From positions 62,001-126,000 of the forward strand of contig JADJJY010000003.1 of NCBI GenBank assembly GCA_016706275.1: a stretch of 64,000 bases of DNA, in the 5' to 3' direction. The notes beneath the pieces are model-generated. The model saw nothing but the letters and a program-made list of their open reading frames with translations, did not search any database and was not told the origin of the DNA. Within the stretch, counting starts at the first letter, position 1; every line of letters starts with the position of its first letter. Below, piece after piece: positions 10,562 through 18,991 of the stretch. A program made the position numbers and the translations under genes. The stretch comes from Chloracidobacterium sp. GTDB taxonomy: Bacteria > Acidobacteriota > Blastocatellia > Pyrinomonadales > Pyrinomonadaceae.

Positions 10562-10831
10562 CTACGCGTGAAAGTCTATTTCGTCTATAACGCCAATTAT
10601 CGCCGAATCAACGGGACAGTCTTTATTGCCCTCGGCAAGACGCGCGGACGATCCGCTGACGACGATCACTTTTTCGTGAAAGCCGGCCCCGACCGTATCG
10701 ACGGAAACAACATAGCCGCTCTGGTCAGTGCCGTCTAGATTGATCGGCTTAACGATGAGCAGCTTTTTTCCGTGCAGACGTTCGTCTTTTTGCGTGGACA
10801 CGACAGTGCCCAAGATTCGTGCGATTATCAT
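10562..10831 (-). CDS. EutN/CcmL-type microcompartment vertex protein (BMC-P) 3
   Basis: 89 residues: ARILGTVVSTQKDERLHGKK at the N-terminus, VSVDTVGAGFHEKVIVVSG in the middle and DSAIIGVIDEIDFH at the end. It is the third pentamer paralogue and the first transcribed of the three. It lies 79 bases downstream of the hexamer gene, across a repeat region that could form a long hairpin and lower pentamer expression relative to hexamer. Confidence 0.92.
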   Translation of the reverse strand: MIIARILGTVVSTQKDERLHGKKLLIVKPINLDGTDQSGYVVSVDTVGAGFHEKVIVVSGSSARLAEGNKDCPVDSAIIGVIDEIDFHA

Positions 10832-10836
10832 TGCTT

Positions 10837-10911
10837 AGTAAATCGTCAATCGTAAATCGCAAATCGTGAAGAAACTTCTTTCTATTTACGATTTACCATT
10901 TACGATTCACT
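10837..10911. repeat. Inverted cluster of short tandem repeats between hexamer and pentamer genes
   Basis: The left arm is a run of imperfect AATCGTA-like units (10837-10869). The right arm (10884-10911) contains the complementary TTTACGATTTACCATTTACG. In RNA the arms would fold into an imperfect hairpin. The right arm overlaps the hexamer stop codon. Confidence 0.7.
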
Positions 10912-11188
10912 ACTTCTTAACTACCGGCAGCGTCTCATCAACGCTGGAGTGCGGACGCGGGATGACGTGGACGCTGACGAGTTCGCCAACGCGTCGTGCG
11001 GCGGCGGCTCCGGCGTCGGTCGCTGCTTTTACAGCGGCAACGTCACCACGGACGATAGCCGTAACAAAGCCGGCGCCGATCTTCTCGTACGATACGAGTT
11101 GAACGTTCGCTGCTTTGACCATTGCGTCTGCCGCTTCGATAGTCGCCACGAGTCCCTTGGTTTCAACCATTCCTAATGCTTCTTGCAT
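10910..11188 (-). CDS. Microcompartment shell hexamer (BMC-H)
   Basis: 92 residues with the canonical single-BMC-domain fold. It starts MQEALGMVETKGLVATIEAA, has the pore loop KIGAGFVT (GSG in PduA is GAG here) and ends GELVSVHVIPRPHSSVDETL. BMC-H hexamers tile the facets of the shell, and the pore loop sets which metabolites pass. A GGAGC-type ribosome-binding site lies upstream of the ATG at 11188. It sits 47 bases downstream of the aldolase gene in the same operon. Confidence 0.95.
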   Translation of the reverse strand: MQEALGMVETKGLVATIEAADAMVKAANVQLVSYEKIGAGFVTAIVRGDVAAVKAATDAGAAAARRVGELVSVHVIPRPHSSVDETLPVVKK

Positions 11189-11235
11189 TTATTTGCTCCT
11201 GGTTCGTCTTTTAGAATTACGAAAGTTTTGTTAGT

Positions 11236-12036
11236 TTAACCCAACTTGGCCGCTTGGCTCAAAAGCTCGATCAACTCTTCGCGCGTAAATGATATCTTTT
11301 TGCCATTTGAGTCGCCCTGAACGGGATAATTTACGTCGAGATCACAGGCGATATCGTTTTCATGCAGATACCCGCAGGCCTGACACCGGGCGTTTTCGCC
11401 CAGAAAACCCGCCTTTTCCCTTAGTTTTATCAGCTTCCCGATCGCCTCTTTTGGAATGTCGTTAGCTCCGCCCAGGGCTTTGGCAAGTATCGCGATCTTA
11501 GCTGTGTGTTCCAGCGTCTCAAGCCTATCATACGCCTGCCAAAGATGTTCGCCGTACGCGACCGCTCCATGATTGGCCATCAAAAGAGCATTGTGATGCG
11601 GCACGAAAGGCTTCATCGCCTCGGTCAGTTCGTCGGTCGAGGGTGTTCCGTAGGCCGTCAATGGAACACAGCCGAGCGTCAAAACCACTTCTGAAAGGAT
11701 CGGCTGATCTATCGCAAGGCCCGCAACGGCAAACGCCGTCCCGTGAGCCGGATGAGCATGACACACAGCATTGATATCGGGCCGCATCTTATAAATAAGC
11801 AGATGCATCGCCAACTCAGACGATGCCCGCTTGTCGTTGAGGGGCTTGCCCTCGATATCCGTTAAGGCTAGACAATCCTCGGTCATCCGCCCCTTAGACG
11901 TCATCGTCGGCGTTGCAAGCACCGTGTTGTCATCCAATCGGATGCTGACGTTGCCGTCAAACGCAACGACATAGCTGCGTTCATAAAGCAGCTTGCCGAC
12001 CTCGACAATAAGTTTTCGAGCGGAGGATTCGTCCAT
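11236..12036 (-). CDS. Class II aldolase (fuculose/rhamnulose-phosphate type) with C-terminal extension
   Basis: 266 residues from the ATG at 12036. The aldolase core has DGNVSIRL, the catalytic-region SSELAMH, the zinc ligands in CHAHPAHG and the third His in MANHGAVAYG. This family cleaves L-fuculose-1-P or L-rhamnulose-1-P to dihydroxyacetone-P and lactaldehyde. Typical members are ~215 residues. Here ~50 extra residues include CQACGYLHENDIACD, a polar linker (VQGDSNGKK) and an amphipathic helix (FTREELIELLSQAAK). That helix looks like an encapsulation peptide targeting the enzyme into the shell. First gene of the microcompartment operon. No acylating aldehyde dehydrogenase, phosphotransacylase or kinase is present nearby. 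Confidence 0.9.
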   Translation of the reverse strand: MDESSARKLIVEVGKLLYERSYVVAFDGNVSIRLDDNTVLATPTMTSKGRMTEDCLALTDIEGKPLNDKRASSELAMHLLIYKMRPDINAVCHAHPAHGTAFAVAGLAIDQPILSEVVLTLGCVPLTAYGTPSTDELTEAMKPFVPHHNALLMANHGAVAYGEHLWQAYDRLETLEHTAKIAILAKALGGANDIPKEAIGKLIKLREKAGFLGENARCQACGYLHENDIACDLDVNYPVQGDSNGKKISFTREELIELLSQAAKLG

Positions 12037-12108
12037 ATAAATAGGAATCCACAGATTAACACATCCCACTGGACAGCGTTAATCTGTGGCCTAAATTCTC
12101 AACAAAAT

Positions 12109-12426
12109 CTATCTTTTGGCTCGAGGGACAACCGGAACCGGCGGCAATTCGTTCAGTTCTTGCAATCGAATCTCGTCGCCCGGATGTTTGTCTCTGTGGC
12201 CCATTTGCTGAATATCAAGTTGCTCTTGCAAACGAAAATTTTCCTTTCGCAGCTCCTGATTCTCCATTCTCAGCCGCATCATTTCCTGGTGACGCTTTCC
12301 GTGAAAGCCGCGCATTCGCGGTCCGTTGAGATCTACGAACAAGCTCGTAACAAACACCGCGACCACGAACGTTGCGGCAAATGGCAATGCTCGAGTGATA
12401 AAACTTTTACTGCTAGACCAATTCAT
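12109..12426 (-). CDS. Small single-pass membrane protein with coiled coil
   Basis: 105 residues. One membrane segment (ALPFAATFVVAVFVTSLFVD, ~13-32) is followed by a basic, then charged, coiled-coil stretch (MMRLRMENQELRKENFRLQE) and a Pro-rich tail (PPVPVVPRAKR). The probable topology is a short cytoplasmic N-terminus with the coiled coil on the outside. The family is not recognised. It lies 73 bases upstream of the aldolase gene on the same strand, but a link to the microcompartment is not shown. Confidence 0.7.
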   Translation of the reverse strand: MNWSSSKSFITRALPFAATFVVAVFVTSLFVDLNGPRMRGFHGKRHQEMMRLRMENQELRKENFRLQEQLDIQQMGHRDKHPGDEIRLQELNELPPVPVVPRAKR

Positions 12427-12645
12427 CTTAAAAAAACTCCTGATACTACTACTTACGCCGGAGTCGCAAAAACGGATTCACATACATTAATTGCTACCGT
12501 ATTTTTATATTATACCTTTCGCTTTCGGCGGCAAAGCAAAATCGACATTTACGCAAATAAAGGACATATTTATGACGATCTTGCGGCTACAGGCGTTGCC
12601 CTCACGGACAAATTCGATTACACTTTGCGTTGCACGTGTGAAACA

Positions 12646-13257
12646 ATGATCGCCTTTTTGTCCGGCAAACTACTCGAAAAGCAAGCAAATACGGCCATCG
12701 TCGATGTCGGCGGAGTCGGGTACGAAGTGTCCATACCGCTCTCGACATTTTACGAGCTCGGCGATGTCGGTTCGGATGTATCGCTACGTATTTACACCCA
12801 CGTCCGCGAAGACGCGATACAGCTTTTTGGTTTCAAAACAGTCCGCGAACGCGACCTCTATCTTCGGCTCATCTCTGTCCAAGGCATCGGCCCAAAGATG
12901 GGCATCACGATGCTGTCGGGGATGAGTGCGGATGAGATGATCTTAGCGATCCGCACCGAAGACCTCGCACGGCTAACGAGCATTCCCGGTGTCGGGCGAA
13001 AGACTGCCGAGCGGCTGGCTATCGAGCTCCGCGATAAGATCGGCGAGCTGTCGTCGGGCGGAACCACCGCGTCAGATGTCGGCTCTGGGGCATCGCTGCC
13101 CGCCGATGCGGTGTTCGAAGACGCCCTGTCGGCGCTCGTCAATCTCGGCTATCAACGGCCCGCTGCTGAAAAGGCACTCAAACAAGCCGCCCAGGACGGC
13201 ACCGAGATCACTGTCCAAAAACTGCTGCGAAAGGCTCTGCAGGTTCTCGCCAAATAA
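12646..13257 (+). CDS. ruvA: Holliday junction branch migration complex subunit RuvA
   Basis: 203 residues from the ATG at 12646; the open frame extends ~160 codons upstream over non-protein-like sequence and is rejected. Domain I is an OB fold (MIAFLSGKLLEKQANTAIVD, VGYEVSIPL, YTHVREDAIQLFGF). Domain II has two helix-hairpin-helix motifs (LISVQGIGPKMG and LTSIPGVGRKTAERLA). The flexible linker and domain III (ALVNLGYQRPAAEKAL), which touches RuvB, complete the protein. RuvA tetramers bind four-way junctions. ruvB lies just downstream, separated by one CPBP gene. Confidence 0.95.
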   Translation: MIAFLSGKLLEKQANTAIVDVGGVGYEVSIPLSTFYELGDVGSDVSLRIYTHVREDAIQLFGFKTVRERDLYLRLISVQGIGPKMGITMLSGMSADEMILAIRTEDLARLTSIPGVGRKTAERLAIELRDKIGELSSGGTTASDVGSGASLPADAVFEDALSALVNLGYQRPAAEKALKQAAQDGTEITVQKLLRKALQVLAK

Positions 13258-13267
13258 CGCCGACGCA

Positions 13268-14029
13268 ATGCTCGAACTCGTTACACAAATCCGCGGCGAT
13301 TTTGCCAAACTCGACCGCCGGGCGGTATTTGCGTTTGTATATGCGGCGATCGGTCTGACCTGTATAACGTATTTCAAAGACCCCAGCTATCTCGCGTCGA
13401 TACTTTCAAACACGCCCTTCGCTCACATCGGCGAGGGGGCCGCTCATCCGACCAATAATAATCTCAACGGCCTGATCTGGTGGGTGTTTGTCTCGGTGAC
13501 ATTTTATTTTGTGATACCCGCGATCTTTGTAAAGTTCATCCAAAAGCGAAAGTTGAGCGAGATCGGCCTTTCGCTAAAGATCGAACCGGGATTTTTGAAA
13601 CTGCTCGGCCTCTGCATTGCGATAATGCTGCCGCTCGTTTATCTGATGTCGCTGACCGGCAGCTTTTCGGCAAAATATCCTTTCCTAAAGGTCTATAACG
13701 CCGACCCGTATCTCTCGTGGACACTGCTCATCTGGGAACTGGTCTATTTCTTTCAATTCTTTGGCCTCGAATTCTTTTTTCGCGGCTTTCTCGTCCACAG
13801 CCTAAAACCGTCGCTCGGCGTCTACTCGATCCTCGCGATGACGGTGCCGTACACGATGATCCATTTCCAAAAGCCAATGCCCGAGACATTTGCCGCGATC
13901 TTTGCGGGGCTGTTTCTCGGTTGGATCAGCTACAAGAACGGCACGATCTGGCTCGGGCTGGTGCTGCATTGCACGGTGGCATTTTCAATGGATATTTTGG
14001 CTTTATACAACAAGGGGCTATTATTTTAG
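13268..14029 (+). CDS. CPBP-family (Abi/CAAX-like) intramembrane protein
   Basis: 253 residues from the ATG at 13268, 10 bases after ruvA. There are six to seven hydrophobic segments. Family motifs are LEFFFRGFL (motif 1, with only one of the usual two Glu), YTMIHF (motif 2) and VLHCTVAFSMD (motif 3). CPBP proteins are membrane glutamic proteases related to CAAX prenyl endopeptidase; the substrate is unknown. Missing one motif-1 Glu leaves activity uncertain. It is sandwiched in the ruvA-ruvB operon, 3 bases before the ruvB start. Confidence 0.87.
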   Translation: MLELVTQIRGDFAKLDRRAVFAFVYAAIGLTCITYFKDPSYLASILSNTPFAHIGEGAAHPTNNNLNGLIWWVFVSVTFYFVIPAIFVKFIQKRKLSEIGLSLKIEPGFLKLLGLCIAIMLPLVYLMSLTGSFSAKYPFLKVYNADPYLSWTLLIWELVYFFQFFGLEFFFRGFLVHSLKPSLGVYSILAMTVPYTMIHFQKPMPETFAAIFAGLFLGWISYKNGTIWLGLVLHCTVAFSMDILALYNKGLLF

Positions 14030-14032
14030 GCA

Positions 14033-15073
14033 ATGAGTAACGCCGCCGCGATAAATATCAGGGACGAAGATCTTACGGCTGACGAGAGCCGTTTTGAGGC
14101 AACGCTGCGTCCGGCGCAGCTTGCTGAGTATATCGGCCAGACAAAGGTCAAGGAAAACCTGCGTGTCTTTATGAAAGCCGCTCTCAAACGCCGCGAAGCT
14201 CTCGACCACATCCTGCTCACCGGCCCGCCGGGCATGGGCAAGACGACGCTTTCAAATATTGTCGCGACCGAAATGGGAGCGTCGCTCAAATCGACCTCCG
14301 GCCCTGTGATCGAAAAGGCCGGCGACCTCGCTGCGATCCTGACCGGGCTCGAAGAGGGCGACGTGCTCTTTATTGACGAGATCCACCGCCTCAATCCAGC
14401 TATCGAAGAGATCCTTTATCCCGCGATGGAGGATTACAACCTCGACATCATGATCGGCCAGGGCACCGCCGCCCGGTCGATCAAGCTTGAGCTGCCAAAA
14501 TTTACGCTCGTCGGTGCGACGACGCGGCCTGGTTTGATCACCGCTCCGCTGCGTGGCAGGTTTGGCATTATCTTTCACCTTGATTTTTATGGCATCAACG
14601 ATCTGCAAACGATCTGTAAACGTTCGGCAGGGATCTTGAATGTCGAGATCGAGGAGAAAGGTTCGCACGAGATTGCCCGTCGCGGACGCGGCACGCCGCG
14701 TATCGTCAATCGTCTGCTGCGACGAGTTCGCGATTTTGCCGAGGTCGATCACGACGGACGCGTAACCGAGCACGTTGCGTGCGACGCGCTCGACCGGATG
14801 GATGTCGATAGCTATGGCCTCGACGAAATGGACGCCAAGCTGCTCAAAACGATCATCGAAAAGTTTGAAGGCGGCCCCGTCGGCCTCAGCACGATCTCCG
14901 CCGCGATCCACGAGGAAAAAGATTCGATCGAAGAGATCATCGAACCTTACCTGCTCCAGATCGGCTTCCTAAACCGCACTCCACGCGGCCGCATGGCAAC
15001 GCGACTGGCATACGAGCATTTCGGCCTGACATCGCTTATGCGCAATACCGTACCGCAGCCTCTATTTGAATAG
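14033..15073 (+). CDS. ruvB: Holliday junction branch migration helicase RuvB
   Basis: 346 residues. The AAA+ motor has Walker A TGPPGMGKTTL, Walker B VLFIDEIHRLN, sensor 1 LVGATTRPG with the arginine-finger region (PLRGRFGI), and a C-terminal winged helix (GFLNRTPRGRMATRLAYEH). The opening DEDLTADESRFEATLRPAQL and EYIGQTKVKENL are diagnostic. It drives branch migration with RuvA. The start is 3 bases after the CPBP stop. Confidence 0.97.
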   Translation: MSNAAAINIRDEDLTADESRFEATLRPAQLAEYIGQTKVKENLRVFMKAALKRREALDHILLTGPPGMGKTTLSNIVATEMGASLKSTSGPVIEKAGDLAAILTGLEEGDVLFIDEIHRLNPAIEEILYPAMEDYNLDIMIGQGTAARSIKLELPKFTLVGATTRPGLITAPLRGRFGIIFHLDFYGINDLQTICKRSAGILNVEIEEKGSHEIARRGRGTPRIVNRLLRRVRDFAEVDHDGRVTEHVACDALDRMDVDSYGLDEMDAKLLKTIIEKFEGGPVGLSTISAAIHEEKDSIEEIIEPYLLQIGFLNRTPRGRMATRLAYEHFGLTSLMRNTVPQPLFE

Positions 15074-15185
15074 ATGTCGCTCCCCGAAATAATCATTGAT
15101 ACCCGTCCTGTTGAAATGTTACTCTAAATATTCGTTTGCCCCCTCAAACTCAAATTTTCAATACCCAAATCTGCCGGAGGTTTTC

Positions 15186-17162
15186 ATGCTTTTTGCCAAA
15201 TTCCCTAAGTTAAATATGCATAATATTCGCACTCGTTTTGTGACCGCGTTATTTACGCTAAGCGTTGTCTGCCTCACGGCCGCCGCCACTTTCGGCCAGA
15301 ATGATAAGGATTTACGAGATCAGGACGGCAAGAAAATTGACAAAGATATTTTTGAAGAAAAGGTCTTGCCCGGCAGGAAAGCGGAGCCGGTGATCGTCGG
15401 TAAGACGACTTGGTCCGAGATAGTTGCTCGCGATCTTGTGGCACCAAAACCAAATTTCGAAGAGATCTTGCGTAGCAAAGGAAAGCGCCCAAGAAATCCT
15501 CCGGCTGAAGAAATGGAGTCTGCTCCGGACAGCATAATAAAAAGAAACCCAGGATCATACTTTGATTATTCGAGAGTTATTCAGGAACGTCCGTCGGCGC
15601 CTTTGGTGGCGTCACCTAGCCCGAGTCTTGATTTCCAAGGCCTTGGTGACGCCAATTTTTCGATCCCGCCGGATACACACGGGGCGGTTGGCCCAAATCA
15701 CATAATGACCGCTCTGAACACGCAGGTCAGGATCCAGAGCAAAACAGGCGGTACGCTTAGCACAGTTACTCTGAACAGTTTTTTTGCAACCGTTGGCGGC
15801 GGAGGCGGTACATTTGACCCGAGGGTATTATATGATCCGTACGCAAATCGGTGGATCTGCGTGGCAGTTGACGATGCCCAAAACGCGACGTCAAAAGTTT
15901 TGATCGCCGTATCACAGACAAATGACCCGACCGGAACGTGGAATTTTTACGGTTACGACCACGATGCGGCGGACATTGAGTGGGCGGACTATCCCATGGT
16001 CGGCTTTAACAAAAATTGGATCGCCGTTTCTATCAATGATTTTGCGATCTCAAATAACGCAGGTCTTGGAGCAAATACCTATATATTTGATAAAAGTACG
16101 CTTTACGCAGGTGCTCCGACGCCAACAATGGCAAAGGTTCCTATTGATGGTGCAACGTTTGGAAATGTACATCAGCCGGTTGAAACCTATGACAACACAA
16201 CCGAAACGCTATACGTCATCCAGCGCTGGAGTTCTAGTGCCGGACAACTGAGAATTTACACGATCACCGGAACTTCTGCTGCGCCGGCGTTTACCGCCAC
16301 GGCGCTTTTTCCATCCTCAACAGGCTGGAGTACCACTGCAGTTGCCGCACCACAGAGCGGTGGCGGAGCAATTACGGTTACCAATAACGATTCGCGTATG
16401 CAGCGTGTAGTTTTACGAAACGGTTCAGTTTGGGCGGCCCATACGATCTTCCTGACTGGCCCAAGCCGAACTTCGGTGCAATGGTGGCAATTTAACCCAG
16501 CGAGTGGAGCGGTAGATCAGATGGGCAGAATTGACGATCCAACCGGCACAAATTTTTACGCTTTTCCAAGTATCGCGGTAAATGCTAATAATCACGCTTT
16601 GATCGGTTATTCGGCATTTTCGGCAACGACATTCCCGAGTGCAGCCTACTCGTATCGCGCTGCGGCAGACGGAATTACAACCACAAGAGATCCACTACGT
16701 TATAAAAATGGTTTAGCTTGTTATCGGAAAACTTTTGGCGGCACGACAAACCGTTGGGGAGATTATAGTAACACGGTTGTCGATCCGACCGATGACACGA
16801 CCTTTTGGACTCTGCAAGAATACGCAGAAACCTCCGTTGGGGGAGATTGCACCGTCAATAATACGGGGCGATATGGCGTTTGGTGGGCAAAGGTCAATCA
16901 GCTGAGTACGTCGGTCACTATTTCGGGCCGTGTCTTGACGGCACAAGGCCGCGGCGTGCGCAACGCCATCGTCAGGTTAACGCTGCCGGATACGTCGATC
17001 CGAACGGTCGTCTCCGGGCCGTTGGGACAATTTAGCTTTGCCAATGTCGCGAGCGGCCAGACGTACGGACTGACAGCGACCGGACGGCGATTTACATTTG
17101 GCACCCAAAACGTTAGCCCCACCAGCGGCGACGTCACCGGACTGACCATCGTCGCCCAGTAG
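15186..17162 (+). CDS. Large exported protein with carboxypeptidase-regulatory-like C-terminal domain
   Basis: 658 residues from the ATG at 15186, preceded by GGAGG. A signal peptide (FVTALFTLSVVCLTAAATFG) precedes a charged linker and a ~450-residue domain. That domain contains FSIPPDTHGAVGPNHIMTAL, VLYDPYANRWICVAVD, VSQTNDPTGTWNFY and RWGDYSNTVVDPTDDTTFW. It resembles predicted beta-propeller surface proteins of unknown function. The last ~80 residues form a carboxypeptidase-regulatory-like beta-sandwich (SGRVLTAQGRGVRNAIVRL...FSFANVASGQTYGLTATGRR). The same tail type ends the giant protein at 55568-63480 and the broken gene at 2494-4678. A terminator follows. Confidence 0.82.
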   Translation: MLFAKFPKLNMHNIRTRFVTALFTLSVVCLTAAATFGQNDKDLRDQDGKKIDKDIFEEKVLPGRKAEPVIVGKTTWSEIVARDLVAPKPNFEEILRSKGKRPRNPPAEEMESAPDSIIKRNPGSYFDYSRVIQERPSAPLVASPSPSLDFQGLGDANFSIPPDTHGAVGPNHIMTALNTQVRIQSKTGGTLSTVTLNSFFATVGGGGGTFDPRVLYDPYANRWICVAVDDAQNATSKVLIAVSQTNDPTGTWNFYGYDHDAADIEWADYPMVGFNKNWIAVSINDFAISNNAGLGANTYIFDKSTLYAGAPTPTMAKVPIDGATFGNVHQPVETYDNTTETLYVIQRWSSSAGQLRIYTITGTSAAPAFTATALFPSSTGWSTTAVAAPQSGGGAITVTNNDSRMQRVVLRNGSVWAAHTIFLTGPSRTSVQWWQFNPASGAVDQMGRIDDPTGTNFYAFPSIAVNANNHALIGYSAFSATTFPSAAYSYRAAADGITTTRDPLRYKNGLACYRKTFGGTTNRWGDYSNTVVDPTDDTTFWTLQEYAETSVGGDCTVNNTGRYGVWWAKVNQLSTSVTISGRVLTAQGRGVRNAIVRLTLPDTSIRTVVSGPLGQFSFANVASGQTYGLTATGRRFTFGTQNVSPTSGDVTGLTIVAQ

Positions 17163-17190
17163 GGGCAGCAGTCAGATGTCAGAATAAAGA

Positions 17191-17225
17191 AAGGCCGCGA
17201 GCATCACGTTCGCGGTCTTTTTTCT
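17191..17225 (+). terminator. Rho-independent terminator
   Basis: The stem GGCCGCGA (17193-17200) pairs with TCGCGGTC (17210-17217, with a wobble at the base), followed by six T, one C and TTTT. It ends the gene at 15186-17162. Confidence 0.8.
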
Positions 17226-17458
17226 TTTGGTCCCGTCCGAACCAGGTGGACCAAAATGGACCAAGGCTTGAAATTCAATTGCCTCCACCTTCAGATGGAG
17301 GTTCGGTCGTGATTTTCAAACTAAATACAATAATTTTCGGATGTCGATTTTGCCATAAGCGCAGTCCTCCTTTACTAAACGAAATCCCCGGTGTACGGGC
17401 ACCCCCGGCGGTTAAGTTTGCGCCGACGCAACTTCCCTTACTTGGTTACTTGGCTACG

Positions 17459-18991
17459 TTAATGGTGAGTCGGGTTTTGTTTGAGCAGTTCAGCCCGCAA
17501 CAAAAAACCCCCTTCGCCGACGATCTTGTCTCCAACGTTCAGGCCTTCGAGAACTGTAACGCGGCCGTTGTTTTCTTCACCGAGGCGTACATATCTGACC
17601 ACGAATACGTTTGGCTTGTCGGTTGCGACAAAAACGACTTGCTTGTCGTTCATATTCTGGACGGCTGAAGGCGGAATCGTTGGCATGGTTCGTTCCGCAT
17701 TCCCCATCGAGCCAAAGGCGATGTTGACATACATTCCAATCTTGAGAATCTGGCCGGGATTGTCGAGTTCGACGCGAACCTGAGCGGTTCTCGTCTCCGG
17801 AGCAATGTTCGGATCAATATAAGTGACGCGACCACGAAAGAGTTTCCCGTTGTACGAATCGGTCGTTACGCTCGCACCACTTCCGACGCGCAGCAAGCTG
17901 ATATCCTTTTCGAAAACCTGAGCGATTGCCCAGACGCTCGATAGATTAGTTACGCGCATCAGTTCCTTGTTGGCTTCGATAACTTCGCCCTGATTAGCAT
18001 CCCGCTTGGTGATCGTGCCTGAAATCGGAGCGGTCAGGCTTACCTCGGATGTTATTTGCGAGGGCGACCGGAGCGAATTTACCTTTTGCGGCGACAAACC
18101 AAGCAATAAGAGCCTTTGTCGAGCGGTGACAAGATCGGATTCGGCGGTTTGGCGTTTAACGGCGGCCTGCTCGAATTCGCTGCGGCTGACGGGATTGATC
18201 TCGGCAACCTGGACGCCACGGTCATAGCGCCTTTTGGCTTCGATGACATCGGCTTCTGATGCCCGATATTTGGTTGTTGCCTGTTCTAACTCCTCACGGC
18301 TGATGGCTCCGATAGCTACTAGTTTGACTGATCGCTCGTAGCGTTTTCGATTCTCTTCCAACTCCGCCTGAACGGTTTTGAGTCTTGCCATAGCCTGATC
18401 GAGTTCCGCGTTGCTTACAGGACTGATCTTGACGAGCCTGGCGGTACGGTCATAGTTTTGTTTTGCCGTCTGTGCTTCGGTTTGTAATGCCAGATAGCGT
18501 GATTGAGACGCCGCAAGTTCGTCGCTGAATATTACGGCAAGCGTTTGTCCACGGCCAACATCTTGACCAAGTTCGCCTCTTACGGATCGGAGTACACCAC
18601 CGAGAAGCGAAATGACGGGCGTTTCTTTGTAGGCATTTGACTGAACGACGCCGGTTGCGGCCAAAGCCATTACTTCGCTCGACAAGGTTTCGCCAACCGT
18701 CTCGATCTTGAGTCCGATCTTTTCTACCTGATCAGGCTGAATGGTAACAGTTTGTTCGGCTGTCGTTTCTGTCGTTTGTCCGCTGCCGTTATCGCCGAAT
18801 GTGACCGTTCGAGGTGTGGGAACCGCCTGTCCAACTTCTCCACCGCGAAGAAGCCATAAAAGCAAAGCCCCCGCGATCATAATTCCGGCCACCGCCAACC
18901 CAATAAAAAGCGGTTTTCGATTCCGTTTTGCCGCATGACCTTTGCCGGTGTCTGCATCGTCGAGAATTTTTTCGTTATTTTCTTCGCTCAT
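17459..18991 (-). CDS. cusB: RND efflux periplasmic adaptor (CusB-like)
   Basis: 510 residues. A membrane anchor near residues 28-46 (LFIGLAVAGIMIAGALLLWL) is followed by a barrel-sandwich hybrid domain split by a long alpha-hairpin, then beta-barrel and membrane-proximal domains (LTAPISGTITKRDANQGEVI, ITRVTNLSS-like VTNLSSVWAIAQVFEKD, RVTYIDPNIAPETRTAQVRV). The hairpin contains three ~38-residue copies: YDRTARLVKISPVSNAELDQ, YERSVKLVAIGAISREELEQ and YDRGVQVAEINPVSRSEFEQ. Adaptors bridge the inner-membrane pump and the outer-membrane channel. Its start overlaps the tolC-like stop by 4 bases. Confidence 0.9.
   Translation of the reverse strand: MSEENNEKILDDADTGKGHAAKRNRKPLFIGLAVAGIMIAGALLLWLLRGGEVGQAVPTPRTVTFGDNGSGQTTETTAEQTVTIQPDQVEKIGLKIETVGETLSSEVMALAATGVVQSNAYKETPVISLLGGVLRSVRGELGQDVGRGQTLAVIFSDELAASQSRYLALQTEAQTAKQNYDRTARLVKISPVSNAELDQAMARLKTVQAELEENRKRYERSVKLVAIGAISREELEQATTKYRASEADVIEAKRRYDRGVQVAEINPVSRSEFEQAAVKRQTAESDLVTARQRLLLLGLSPQKVNSLRSPSQITSEVSLTAPISGTITKRDANQGEVIEANKELMRVTNLSSVWAIAQVFEKDISLLRVGSGASVTTDSYNGKLFRGRVTYIDPNIAPETRTAQVRVELDNPGQILKIGMYVNIAFGSMGNAERTMPTIPPSAVQNMNDKQVVFVATDKPNVFVVRYVRLGEENNGRVTVLEGLNVGDKIVGEGGFLLRAELLKQNPTHH

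Noticed and set aside
12160..12645. Upstream extension of ruvA
   Set aside because: It overlaps the antisense membrane-protein gene and precedes the conserved RuvA N-terminus at 12646.
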